46,258 nt of DNA from CAZTTH01 sp964615975 (GTDB taxonomy: Bacteria; Verrucomicrobiota; Lentisphaeria; JABSQK01; JAJFLO01), in contig CAZTTH010000028.1 of NCBI GenBank assembly GCA_964615975.1, positions 1-46,258 of the forward strand, written 5' to 3'. The notes beneath the pieces are model-generated. The model was not told the origin of the DNA, searched no databases, and saw nothing but the letters and a program-made list of their open reading frames with translations. Each line of letters opens with the position of its first letter. The stretch's first letter is position 1. The translations under genes and the position numbers were made by a program. Of this stretch, positions 16,641 to 24,833 are shown piece after piece.

Positions 16641-17260
16641 TCGCCCATATCCACGGCAATCTGGCCGACAAGGCGCTCACCCGCATTGTGGTGGAAGTGC
16701 AGGGCATTGGATTTGAATTACTCATCCCCATGAGCACGCATGACCGGCTCCCCGGGATTGGCGAAAAAGTATATTTGCATACCTATTTGCATGTACGCGA
16801 GGATGCGTTGCAACTCTATGGCTTCTTCACGGAAAACGAGCGCGCGCTGTATCTGTTATTAATAACAACCGTCACCGGCGTTGGGCCGCGCCTGGCACTC
16901 AATATCCTGAGTTCAATGCCTGTATCCGGATTTTGTCACGCCATCGCCAATAACGACGTCAAAGCGCTGTCGCGGATCAATGGCATTGGCAAACGTTCCG
17001 CTGAACGGCTGGTGCTGGAATTGAAGGATCGGATTCAGGAAATCTCTCCCGGAGCCACGGTGAAATCTGATGCGCAAACTCCGCCCTTATCCGCCGCTGC
17101 CAGCCGCGCCATGGAGGATGCGGTGGCGGCATTGATCACACTCGGATTCAAGGTCGACACAGCCCGGAAAGCCATCAATCAATTGGTTCAGCAATTGCCT
17201 GAAAGTGAACTCAAGCCCGAAAAACTAATTAAAAGCGCCTTAAGGATTTTGAATCAATAA
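16637..17260 (+). CDS. ruvA: Holliday junction branch migration subunit RuvA
   Basis: RuvA binds four-way junctions as a tetramer and loads RuvB. The 207-residue product has the OB-fold N-domain (MIAHIHGNLADKALTRIVVE). Two helix-hairpin-helix motifs follow: TTVTGVGPRLALNILSS, about 73-90, and RINGIGKRSAERLVLELKD, about 112-130. A flexible linker leads to domain III (AVAALITLGFKVDTARKAI), which contacts RuvB. GGGGAGG 8 nt upstream fixes the start. It is followed 83 nt later by ruvB. No ruvC is adjacent, which is common outside the gamma-proteobacteria but worth noting. Confidence 0.97.
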   Translation: MIAHIHGNLADKALTRIVVEVQGIGFELLIPMSTHDRLPGIGEKVYLHTYLHVREDALQLYGFFTENERALYLLLITTVTGVGPRLALNILSSMPVSGFCHAIANNDVKALSRINGIGKRSAERLVLELKDRIQEISPGATVKSDAQTPPLSAAASRAMEDAVAALITLGFKVDTARKAINQLVQQLPESELKPEKLIKSALRILNQ

Positions 17261-17343
17261 AGCAAGATTATTCAGCATTTATTAACTGCTGAAACATCTT
17301 ATGCGAAATCTTGTAACTCTTTAACATTATTAAAGTAAACCTC

Positions 17344-18369
17344 ATGCCAGACGAACGGATCATCACTTCCACCCTTAACAAAAAAGATGAGAAACTCGAT
17401 TCCAGTCTCCGCCCGAAATCCTTCGATGAATTCCCCGGCCAGGAGAAAAAAAAGGAACAGCTCAAGATTTACGTCCAGGCGGCCAGGGATCGCAACGACC
17501 CTTTGGATCATCTGCTGTTAAGCGGTCCCCCGGGACTGGGTAAAACAACTCTGGCCCATATCATCGCCTCGACTCGAGGCAAGAACATTAAAACCTCCAG
17601 CGGTCCGGTAATCGAGAAGCCGGGCGACCTCGCAGGATTATTTTACAGTCTCGAAGAAGGCGATGTCCTGTTTATCGATGAAATCCATCGCCTCTCGACC
17701 AATGTTGAGGAATACATGTACAGCGCCATGGAAGATTATTATATCGATATCATGCTGGATCAAGGCGCGGGATCGCGCTCGGTGCGCCTCGATATTCCCA
17801 AATTCACTCTCATCGGCGCCACCACCCGGCAAGGCTTGATCTCGTCGCCTTTGCGTTCCCGCTTCGGCCTGCATATTCGTCTTGATTATTACGATGCCGA
17901 GACGTTGACGAAAATCATCCTCCGATCCGCCGGTATCATCGGCATCGAAACCGATGAAGCCGGGGCTTACGAAGTCGCACGCCGCAGCCGGGGCACACCA
18001 CGCATTGCCAACAACCTGCTCCGCCGGGTGCGTGACTACGCTCAGGTTATTGCCGATAACATGATCACCAAGCCGGTCGCCGCCGCCGCACTGAAGATGT
18101 TGGAAATCGATGATGACGGACTGGATGAAATGGACAACCGCCTGCTCGAATCCATCCTCTTCAAATTCGGGGGCGGTCCGGTTGGAATCAAGAATCTTGC
18201 CATTTCATTGGGAGAAGAACCCGGCACCATCGAGGAAGTCTACGAACCGTTCCTGATCCAGGAAGGATTTCTCAATCGCACTCCCCAGGGACGGGTTACA
18301 ACCCCCAAGGCGGCCAGCCGTTTTGGCATCGAGGACACCAAAAAAACACCACAACCCGAACTGCTTTAA
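17344..18369 (+). CDS. ruvB: Holliday junction branch migration ATPase RuvB
   Basis: The hexameric AAA+ motor of branch migration. The 341 residues include the RuvB N-block (SLRPKSFDEFPGQEKKKEQL), Walker A GPPGLGKT (61-68) and Walker B FIDEIH (110-115). Sensor 1 is in IGATTR (157-162), and the arginine finger region is PLRSRFG (Arg171). The C-terminal winged helix has EPFLIQEGFLNRTPQGR. Length and motif order are standard. The ATG at 17344 lacks a strong ribosome binding site, so translation may depend partly on the upstream ruvA. Confidence 0.98.
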   Translation: MPDERIITSTLNKKDEKLDSSLRPKSFDEFPGQEKKKEQLKIYVQAARDRNDPLDHLLLSGPPGLGKTTLAHIIASTRGKNIKTSSGPVIEKPGDLAGLFYSLEEGDVLFIDEIHRLSTNVEEYMYSAMEDYYIDIMLDQGAGSRSVRLDIPKFTLIGATTRQGLISSPLRSRFGLHIRLDYYDAETLTKIILRSAGIIGIETDEAGAYEVARRSRGTPRIANNLLRRVRDYAQVIADNMITKPVAAAALKMLEIDDDGLDEMDNRLLESILFKFGGGPVGIKNLAISLGEEPGTIEEVYEPFLIQEGFLNRTPQGRVTTPKAASRFGIEDTKKTPQPELL

Positions 18370-18502
18370 GTTTCTGGGTTCCCTATTGCCCGTCGCCTCT
18401 TTGCCGTCACATACTGTCTGCTCCATCCGTCCCACTACCACTTTCCCGGCGAAATATACTATAATAATCTCTTTTCAAGCGCAAATATCTGCCTTATGGT
18501 GG

Positions 18503-18532
18503 ATCTGTTTGCGACCTCGGCCGCAAACAGAT
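18503..18532. repeat. Perfect 11-bp inverted repeat
   Basis: ATCTGTTTGCG (18503-18513) and CGCAAACAGAT (18522-18532) are exact inverted repeats with an 8-nt loop (ACCTCGGC). No U-run follows, so it is not a standard terminator. It lies 20 nt before repeat copy F. Confidence 0.7.
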
Positions 18533-18552
18533 ATGGTATGAATTCCTAATTA

Positions 18553-18643
18553 GACTGAACGCAGTGGTATTTGCGAACGTCGCCGTTCCAATCGAGCGGG
18601 TAATCGAGCAAGCTGATTCTAAAATCTGCTTGTATTCAGGATC
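18553..18643 (+). repeat. 90-bp dispersed intergenic repeat, copy F
   Basis: A diverged copy: GACTGAACGCAGTGGTATTT, then GCGAACGTCGCCGTTCCAAT, and GATTCTAAAATCTGCTTG with TATTCAGGATC at the end. It has its own hairpins: GAACG-TCGC-CGTTC in the middle, and CAAGC(t)GAT...ATC(t)GCTTG around the TCTAAA block. Confidence 0.75.
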
Positions 18644-18766
18644 AAAATGTATGCTGTCTCCATGGGTTTCACTCAAGCAGATTCAAACTCCGCTCATGAG
18701 GAGCGATCCGCATAAAACCAGTTACGCTCACACACTTAATGAACCATCCCGGATAAACTGTTTACC

Positions 18767-20461
18767 TTGAAAACCAATTATCGATTAATCCTGGGGGTTA
18801 TCATTCTTCTCGGCGCCACCCTGCGCATTGATGGCATCAATCGCGGTTTTGAATATGATGAGATCTGGCCGCTCTACAAATACGCGGGAAAACCATCCCC
18901 GGCGATTTTGTTCATTCGCGATGAAGTCAACCTCCAGCCGTTGAACAACTTTATCTATTCATTTTACGACCCGGACAAGGCAACGGAATGGAAGCTCCGC
19001 GGCTGGGTATACCTGGCGGGGTGTCTATTGATTCTTGTGATTGCCAAAGTGACGCTGATGGTGGGAAAAAGCCGTGGCTGCAGCTTGCTCTCAGCCTTCC
19101 TGGCAGCGCTCAATCCCGCCTTGATTCATTATTCACAGACCGCGCGAGCTTATAGCTATCAATATCTTTTCGCGCTTTTGTTGTATGGCCTGCTGGTTGC
19201 CAATGGCTTTCGCAAAAAGCATCTGTTGCTGTGGAGTCTTTGCCTGCTGGTGGTATCCATGCTTTTGCAATGGACGCTGGTCACCAGCATTCTGGTGATC
19301 ATTCCGGCTTATGCTTATTTCTTGATTCGAAGTTTTCGCGATGAACGCGGCCGTTCATTGAATCATTGGCCTTGGATTAAATCGGCGGTGGTGCCAATTA
19401 TCATCAGCAGTGTGGGCATAATAAGCTGGTTGGCATGGGTTTATCCGGGGATACAAGAGGGTAAAAGATATGGGACTGATCTCGGAACCGATCCCAATTC
19501 TGTCTTCCAGGCGATTGCCCTGGTGTTCTCCGGCTTGGAACCGGTTCTGCTGGCATTCGCGGCAATCACCGCCATTGTGTGCTACAGACATCGCCATTGC
19601 CATTTCACCCTCCTGTTAACCGGCATGGCGGTGGCGATGATTCCGATTACCGGCGCCGGATTCAGCCGCGTTTATACCTGGTTGATTCCCTTTTATTTGA
19701 TCTTGATCAGCATCGGTATCCGGCGATTATCCAGGTTGATATCACAACACCTAAATCGACCGAAGTTCGGAGCGGCAATAACCGTGTTAATCGTCAGCCT
19801 GTTGGTTGTCCACAATCATATCCGCCATCGCGACCGCTGGCGCTTGCAGATCGATTATAAATACCTGATCTCATTGATCATGATTGAAGGGGAAGCCAAA
19901 TATTACATGCTATTTAACCCCATTGACGGGTATTGCGCCTACTACTATTATGCCGCACCGATCATGCAGAACAACTCCATGCACATGAATTTACCCAGCA
20001 TCTCCAAGCAATTACTGATCTTCAACTCCGGCAAAAAGGAGATCACACTGCCGGCATACACCCCGCATACGTCTCAAAATGTGAGTCTCAACCTGGGCCC
20101 GATCGCGCCAGAGTATTTCATAAAAAGAGATCATGTTGATTGTTGTCTGTTGCCCTTGATCAAGGTAACCGATGACATCCTGAAAGAATGCGGATTGATT
20201 ATAGCAGAGTTGACCATCCCGATAGAGGACTTCCAGATCTGGCAGCGGCGCGTCATTGCAACCCCCGATAACAAAAAATGGCATTTGTTGAATCCCTGGC
20301 TGACCCGCGCGATCTCCGTGAGCAAACAAGGAGAGTCCCCCGAACGTCTGATCTGTGTTCTATACGTTGCTGAAGTCAAATCAAAAGAGGAACTTGTCGA
20401 GATCATCGACAAACTGGATAATCCACAGGCGAATTTTTATTGGATTAGGACAAATGATTAG
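18767..20461 (+). CDS. Multi-pass membrane protein, GT39/PMT-like glycosyltransferase
   Basis: A 564-residue membrane protein with about ten hydrophobic helices in its first two thirds. The first periplasmic loop has NRGFEYDEIWPLYKYAG, the acidic D-E pair expected of GT-C enzymes using polyprenyl-phosphate sugars. HYSQTARAYSYQYLFALL is a second block typical of this superfamily. The C-terminal 200 residues are soluble and probably periplasmic. The start is a TTG at 18767, because the frame closes just upstream and no ATG occurs before the first helix. It converges with the minus-strand sugar locus. Acceptor and sugar are unknown. Confidence 0.7.
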   Translation: MKTNYRLILGVIILLGATLRIDGINRGFEYDEIWPLYKYAGKPSPAILFIRDEVNLQPLNNFIYSFYDPDKATEWKLRGWVYLAGCLLILVIAKVTLMVGKSRGCSLLSAFLAALNPALIHYSQTARAYSYQYLFALLLYGLLVANGFRKKHLLLWSLCLLVVSMLLQWTLVTSILVIIPAYAYFLIRSFRDERGRSLNHWPWIKSAVVPIIISSVGIISWLAWVYPGIQEGKRYGTDLGTDPNSVFQAIALVFSGLEPVLLAFAAITAIVCYRHRHCHFTLLLTGMAVAMIPITGAGFSRVYTWLIPFYLILISIGIRRLSRLISQHLNRPKFGAAITVLIVSLLVVHNHIRHRDRWRLQIDYKYLISLIMIEGEAKYYMLFNPIDGYCAYYYYAAPIMQNNSMHMNLPSISKQLLIFNSGKKEITLPAYTPHTSQNVSLNLGPIAPEYFIKRDHVDCCLLPLIKVTDDILKECGLIIAELTIPIEDFQIWQRRVIATPDNKKWHLLNPWLTRAISVSKQGESPERLICVLYVAEVKSKEELVEIIDKLDNPQANFYWIRTND

Positions 20462-20537
20462 TTCGTGAATAAAATTTGCAATCAAAGATAAATTTGATTT
20501 AATCCATGGACCATAATGAAATTCGTTCAGATGCTTT

Positions 20538-21563
20538 TTAACTGATTTCAACACTGGCGCCGGCGGCATTCAATGAGCGATCAATGGCCTCGAGGGTTTT
20601 GACTACATTCAATCCCAGAACGCCATCGGTGAGCGGCTGGCGGTGATGGAGCAGGCAATCAATAAAGTGGTAACATTCCGCCTTCAACGGCTCGTTCATC
20701 TGAATGCGGGGAATACTGACATCGCCTTCACGCAATGAGAATCTGAATTCCGCGAACGTGCCCTCGACCTGTTCCTGCGGGGCGATTACGTCGACACCCT
20801 TGTCATATATGCGTATACATTCATTAATTTTGATGTCGTCCCAAATCATCATCTTTTGCGCGCCGACAACGGTGAGCTGCCGCACCTTGCGTGGATGCAG
20901 CCAGGACACCAGAATGGTGCAGCAGACGCCATTGCGATAATAGAGATTGGCGGTGACGATGTCCTCATGATCCTGGCTGAGAATCCGCCGTCCATTGGCT
21001 GATGCGCGCACCGGGGTGTCGTTCATCCAGAAATTAAAGATCGAGATATCATGGGATGCCAGATCCCAGGAAGCGTTGACATCCGTGCGGATTGGTCCCA
21101 GATTGGTGCGCTGGCCATGGACGAAATGAACCTCCCCCAGCGCCCCTCGTGCAATCTCGTCGCGCACATAGATGATGCCGGGATTGAAGAGAAATACATG
21201 TCCCACCATCAATATCAATTCGTTTTGTGTCGCCAGATCGATCAGTATCTGGCATTCCTCTGCTGAATGCGCCAGCGGTTTTTCCACCAGGACATGCTTG
21301 CCGGCGGTTAATGCCTCTCTGACGAGAGTAAAGTGCGACGCCACCGGCGTCGCGATCACCACGGCATCGAGGGAATTGTCGGCGGCGAGCAGTTCACGAT
21401 AATCACAAGTGGTTCTTACCGGGAAACGGCTGATTTTCTTAAGTCGTTCGGGAGACAGATCACACACCCACTCCAGTGCCACCATTTCATGTTCGAGAAA
21501 ATTGCGAAAGAGGTTCGGCCCCCAATGCCCAAGTCCAATTTGTCCCAGTCGGATTTTTTTCAT
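20538..21563 (-). CDS. Gfo/Idh/MocA family sugar dehydrogenase
   Basis: An NAD(P)-dependent dehydrogenase of 341 residues. The Rossmann start is IRLGQIGLGHWGPNLFRNFL (4-23), followed by the family EKP motif in HVLVEKPLAHSAEEC (89-103). The C-terminal domain carries LASHDISIFNFW, with the usual catalytic-region His/Asp pair. Its stop overlaps the start of the acetyltransferase gene upstream by 4 nt. That pairing is typical of routes making 3-acetamido sugars such as 2,3-diacetamido uronic acids (WbpB/WlbA with WbpD/WlbB). A role in making an activated sugar for surface polysaccharide is therefore likely; the aminotransferase of such a route is not here. Confidence 0.88.
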   Translation of the reverse strand: MKKIRLGQIGLGHWGPNLFRNFLEHEMVALEWVCDLSPERLKKISRFPVRTTCDYRELLAADNSLDAVVIATPVASHFTLVREALTAGKHVLVEKPLAHSAEECQILIDLATQNELILMVGHVFLFNPGIIYVRDEIARGALGEVHFVHGQRTNLGPIRTDVNASWDLASHDISIFNFWMNDTPVRASANGRRILSQDHEDIVTANLYYRNGVCCTILVSWLHPRKVRQLTVVGAQKMMIWDDIKINECIRIYDKGVDVIAPQEQVEGTFAEFRFSLREGDVSIPRIQMNEPLKAECYHFIDCLLHHRQPLTDGVLGLNVVKTLEAIDRSLNAAGASVEIS

Positions 21564-22195
21564 AGTGTAACCTCTAATTCAATATTCAGGGTGGTGTTGA
21601 CAATCCGCAATTCATGGGATTGATAATCGATATCGGTTCCGCATTCGCAAATGTATTTACCGGGAGTTTTCGCGATTGGCCTGGCACACAGGCAAACCCA
21701 GCCCTTCACTTTGGCGGGGTTACCCAATGCCAAAGCCAGCGGCGGGATATCGCGGGTAACCAGCGCGCCGGCGCCGATCATGGCGAATTGTCCGACCGTG
21801 ATCCCGCATAAGATGGTGGCATTGGCGCCAATGGCGGCGCCGCGTTCGATGTATGTCGATTGCAACCAGGCTTTATTCTCATATCGGGAATTCATCAATG
21901 AGAAGCGGGGGGAACGCGGATAAAGATCATTGGTAAATACGACCCCCGGGCCGACGAACACCTCGTCTTTCAGAGTGACCCCCTCCCAGAGAAGGACATG
22001 ATTTTTTATGGTTACCTGGTTTCCGATGACAACTCCGGATTCAAGGAATGAATGTTCGCCGACATTGCAATCTGTCCCGATCCGAACGTTTTTCATCACG
22101 TGCGCGAACGCCCAGATGCGCGTCCCATTGCCGATCTCCCCAATCGGGACATCGACAATCGCCTGCGGATGAATGTAAGTTGAGGGTGTGTTCAT
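21560..22195 (-). CDS. Hexapeptide-repeat sugar N-acetyltransferase (WbpD/WlbB-like)
   Basis: A left-handed beta-helix acetyltransferase of 211 residues. It starts with YIHPQAIVDVPIGEIGNGTR and has repeated [LIV]-G-x4 units to about residue 145 (FVGPGVVFTNDLYPRS, IERGAAIGANATILCG). The GNPAKVKGW turn then leads into a C-terminal extension. That extension has C168-x-C170 and C183-x-C185, which look like a small zinc ribbon, as in some UDP-2-acetamido-3-amino-uronate acetyltransferases. The 4-nt overlap with the dehydrogenase gene indicates coupled translation and a shared pathway. The exact substrate is inferred from this pairing. Confidence 0.88.
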   Translation of the reverse strand: MNTPSTYIHPQAIVDVPIGEIGNGTRIWAFAHVMKNVRIGTDCNVGEHSFLESGVVIGNQVTIKNHVLLWEGVTLKDEVFVGPGVVFTNDLYPRSPRFSLMNSRYENKAWLQSTYIERGAAIGANATILCGITVGQFAMIGAGALVTRDIPPLALALGNPAKVKGWVCLCARPIAKTPGKYICECGTDIDYQSHELRIVNTTLNIELEVTL

Positions 22196-22206
22196 TATAT
22201 CAATTA

Positions 22207-22749
22207 TTACTTTACCTGTGATTTTAGAAGTTGCGGACCGCGCTCGGTTAAACGGTATTGCTGTTGACGACTGATGGACTTTTCAGGAATGGTGTATTCC
22301 AACAGACCTTCATCTCGCAGACGTGGCAGGGTTTTCCGCAGATTTCCACTCAATTTCTTGGGTTCCAATGCAGTCACGATTTCCCTGGATGATTGTGGTG
22401 TATTGGCATAGAACCGGAAAATTGCGCTTTCGACTTGTGCCTCTCCGGCAGCCCGTGCTACCACCTGTAGGAATTCAGGGTATTGAACCACAATCCTGAG
22501 AACATCCCCCGCGATCAACTCCGGATCGGCGCTGCCATATACTTTGCCAAATTTCATGAGCCTGCGTAGACCGGAACCTAGTTCGTCCGCCCACCCCATT
22601 TGCCCGAAAACGCGGGCGATAGCGGGGTTCTTGGGAAAGGGTGTGAAGGTAGCCGGGTTGATCGGGCCCAAGCCATGGGGCTTATTGCTGTTTTTGGTGC
22701 GCACCTGTCCGTTCTCAACGATACATATCATTTTTTCATCAGAGTTCAT
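22207..22749 (-). CDS. Truncated RecG-like/AlbA-type regulator, C-terminal part only
   Basis: A 180-residue product matching only the C-terminal half of the proteins annotated as RecG-like transcriptional regulators (Schlafen/AlbA_2 N-domain plus HATPase_c_4-like domain). Recognisable parts are ICIVENGQVRTKNS, FPKNPAIARVFGQMGWADEL with GSGLRRLMK, and a winged-helix end (LRKTLPRLRDEGLLEYTIPE). Full-length relatives are usually 400-500 residues and begin with a DNA-binding domain that is missing here. The fragment sits between two genes of a sugar locus, in the same direction, so it is probably an insertion remnant. A residual role of its C-terminal winged helix cannot be excluded. Confidence 0.7.
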   Translation of the reverse strand: MNSDEKMICIVENGQVRTKNSNKPHGLGPINPATFTPFPKNPAIARVFGQMGWADELGSGLRRLMKFGKVYGSADPELIAGDVLRIVVQYPEFLQVVARAAGEAQVESAIFRFYANTPQSSREIVTALEPKKLSGNLRKTLPRLRDEGLLEYTIPEKSISRQQQYRLTERGPQLLKSQVK

Positions 22750-22777
22750 GATAAATTACTTAATCTTCATTCTCCTC

Positions 22778-23491
22778 TTAGCGCAATCCCAAACCCACCA
22801 ACACCCAGGGCTGGAGCATTTCATACCAGCCGACAAATGGTCTGATCTTGGAATAGTTCTTTTTACTGGCGGGGTAAAACATGGTGGTCGGCACTTCCAG
22901 GCAACGTAATCCCAACTTCAACGCTTTGGCATATAAATAGTATTCGAACTGGTAATGATAAAGCCAGGGTTCCCGCCATTTGACTTTGGGATGGGAAAGC
23001 AGGGTCGTGCGAAAGGCGCGGTAGCCGTTGGTCGCGTCAGTCAATTTACGCCAGTAGAGCAGCAACACCAGGTTGTTGACTACCAGGGGAATGGAGACCC
23101 TTCGGAACAGCGGCAGATTGGGGTAGGCGCCGCCATCCAGGAATCGACTGCCGGTGACGTAATCGGCTTGATCTGAAAGAATTGGTTCGAGGATACGAGT
23201 CATTTCGGTGGGCAGCATTTTGCCGTTGCCAGCGATATTAACAACGATGTCATAATTCAGCTCCAATGCCTTCTCCGCGCCCAACCGCAAGGCATATCCG
23301 ACGCCATAATTTCTGTCCAGGCGAATATGGGCGAACCCTGACTCGGCGATTAATTCACCCCCGCCGTCTGTGCTGCCATTGTCAACAATGTATAACAAAT
23401 CGGCGGGCATGGATTCACGGCAGCGTTCGAGCAATAATGGCAGATCGCGAATTTGATTGTAGACCGGCATCACACACAAGGATTTCATCAC
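22778..23491 (-). CDS. Family 2 glycosyltransferase (DPM1/polyprenol-phosphate type)
   Basis: A 237-residue GT-A fold transferase. It begins KSLCVMPVYNQIRDLPLLLE and has the nucleotide-sugar aspartate in IVDNGSTDGGGE (35-46). Where many relatives have a D-x-D, this protein reads IVVNIAGNGKMLPTEM, a variant I recall in a subset of GT2 proteins with an AGNGK motif. The end, IRPFVGWYEMLQPWVLVG, is hydrophobic and could touch the membrane. It may charge a polyprenyl phosphate or add a sugar to a lipid-linked chain, upstream of the GT-C-like enzymes nearby. That link is inference. Confidence 0.85.
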   Translation of the reverse strand: MMKSLCVMPVYNQIRDLPLLLERCRESMPADLLYIVDNGSTDGGGELIAESGFAHIRLDRNYGVGYALRLGAEKALELNYDIVVNIAGNGKMLPTEMTRILEPILSDQADYVTGSRFLDGGAYPNLPLFRRVSIPLVVNNLVLLLYWRKLTDATNGYRAFRTTLLSHPKVKWREPWLYHYQFEYYLYAKALKLGLRCLEVPTTMFYPASKKNYSKIRPFVGWYEMLQPWVLVGLGLR

Positions 23492-23587
23492 TTATTTTCT
23501 TTCTCGAACAGCATATTTATATAACATCCTTATCCGCGATCATTTGTGCCATCCGCGGTTAAAAGAATTCATGATTACACAGCGCAA

Positions 23588-24412
23588 TCAACGTTGACAA
23601 CCCGGGCAATAAAAAGTGGATCTGCCGGTAAGGACGACGCGCTTGATGGTTCGCTGACATCGGGGACAGGGAGCGCCGGTTTTGCCATAAACATTAAGCT
23701 CAATATTGAATTTACCTGCACTTCCGTCAAGAGATCGAAAATCGGCAATCGTCGTGCCGCCAGCCGCGATCGCCGCATTTAAGACTGATTTGATCGCCAT
23801 TACCAGCCGCCGCCGCCTGACCTTCGATAATCGACAGGATGGTGACAACGGATGTATTCCAGCGAGAAACAAAGCTTCACTGGCGTATATATTGCCGACT
23901 CCGACAACCTGGTTTTGATCCATCATTAAAGCTTTGATCGGCCGGCGGCTGGTGCGGCAGATCGTTTGGAAATAAGGCTCATCGAAATCAGTTGTCATCG
24001 GTTCGGGGGGCAACGCAGATAATGGTTTGGGTAATCCGCCCGCGCCATCAATATCATGGATTTCCACCAGCCCGAATCGCCGCGGATCGTTAAAACGCAA
24101 TGACTGGCAATTATCAAAATTAAACACCACATGATCATGGACAATCAAGGGCGAGTTTTGAGGTTCTATGCGACAGGATCCGGACATTCCCAAATGAAAA
24201 AGAATAGCCTGTAAACCGTTCAATTCAACCACCAGATACTTGGCTCGTCGATACACATTAACAATCGTCTTCCCAATCAGTTCAGGATGTTTAACAAGAT
24301 TGATCTCTCGGCGTAATTTGGGAGTATGATTTTTGAATGCCATAATGTGGCGTTCCAGCAAATGCGGCCGTAATGCGCGCATTACAGTTTCGACTTCAGG
24401 TAGTTCCGGCAT
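23588..24412 (-). CDS. mutM: Formamidopyrimidine-DNA glycosylase MutM/Fpg
   Basis: A base-excision repair enzyme that removes oxidised purines such as 8-oxoguanine and cuts the AP site. The N-terminus MPELPEVETVMRAL carries the catalytic Pro2 and Glu3. A conserved lysine lies in RRAKYLVVEL (about 55-64), and FHLGMSGSCR follows. The helix-two-turn-helix is around VVGVGNIYASEALF. The C-terminal zinc finger has C249, C252, C269 and C272, with Arg264 in the TGRSTFYC loop. The 274-residue length is standard. Confidence 0.97.
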   Translation of the reverse strand: MPELPEVETVMRALRPHLLERHIMAFKNHTPKLRREINLVKHPELIGKTIVNVYRRAKYLVVELNGLQAILFHLGMSGSCRIEPQNSPLIVHDHVVFNFDNCQSLRFNDPRRFGLVEIHDIDGAGGLPKPLSALPPEPMTTDFDEPYFQTICRTSRRPIKALMMDQNQVVGVGNIYASEALFLAGIHPLSPSCRLSKVRRRRLVMAIKSVLNAAIAAGGTTIADFRSLDGSAGKFNIELNVYGKTGAPCPRCQRTIKRVVLTGRSTFYCPGCQR

Positions 24413-24450
24413 GGGGAGTTATCTCATTGTTAATGGCAAAAGGTGATATA

Positions 24451-24723
24451 CTATTTGGCGGGAATGATAATTGCGCTCAATTTTGTTGCGGAGATAATTT
24501 TATCGCTACAAATCCAGACCGACCTGCGGCTGGGGCTGAAGCCATAAGCAGCGCATTCAATGAGGAATTCCTCCACCGCAATTCGCATCCTTCCCGCGTC
24601 AAAAATTAATGCTTCAACCAATTCAATCGAGGTTGTAGAGACTTGTTCCAAACGCCCGATATAGGTATAATTAGTGATTGTATCAACGACTATGACATCA
24701 TTTATTAATCCGTCGAAATTCAT
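24451..24723 (-). CDS. Small conserved protein, possibly Sm-like fold
   Basis: A 90-residue soluble protein without signal or membrane segments. The pattern DVIVVDTITNYTYIGRLEQV, then TSIELVEALIFDAG, and a final IICSD/KIISATKLSAI-type strand matches a small beta-barrel of Sm/LSm or SH3-like shape. I recall proteins with the layout VVIDTxxxxxYIGTL...LxDVDVHD...YxxEARxxGIxxNRxxV in Planctomycetes and Lentisphaerae genomes, but no proven function. RNA binding is therefore only a guess from the fold. It lies 38 nt upstream of mutM on the same strand and may be its operon partner. Confidence 0.7.
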   Translation of the reverse strand: MNFDGLINDVIVVDTITNYTYIGRLEQVSTTSIELVEALIFDAGRMRIAVEEFLIECAAYGFSPSRRSVWICSDKIISATKLSAIIIPAK

Positions 24724-24833
24724 AATTCCAGATCACCTTAAGAATAAGGCTCCATAAGCGAATCTTGTGGTGTGGGCAAAGTGATATTATACGTTACAAG
24801 TAATCCTGAAAAACCATTAAACGATATCAAGCT

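Larger units (their letters stand above)
18370..18766. other. Intergenic region, 397 nt, with a hairpin and repeat copy F
   Basis: Between ruvB and the second GT-C-like gene, both on the plus strand. It holds an 11-bp perfect palindrome (18503-18532) and repeat copy F (18553-18643). Short frames inside show no protein features. The promoter of the following gene is presumably between 18644 and 18766. Confidence 0.55.

Noticed and set aside
3659..18643. Repeats as a CRISPR array or integron attC sites
   Set aside because: Copies are kilobases apart, degenerate and without unique spacers. The attC core (GTTRRRY and its inverse) is absent, and the intervening genes are ordinary chromosomal genes in both directions.
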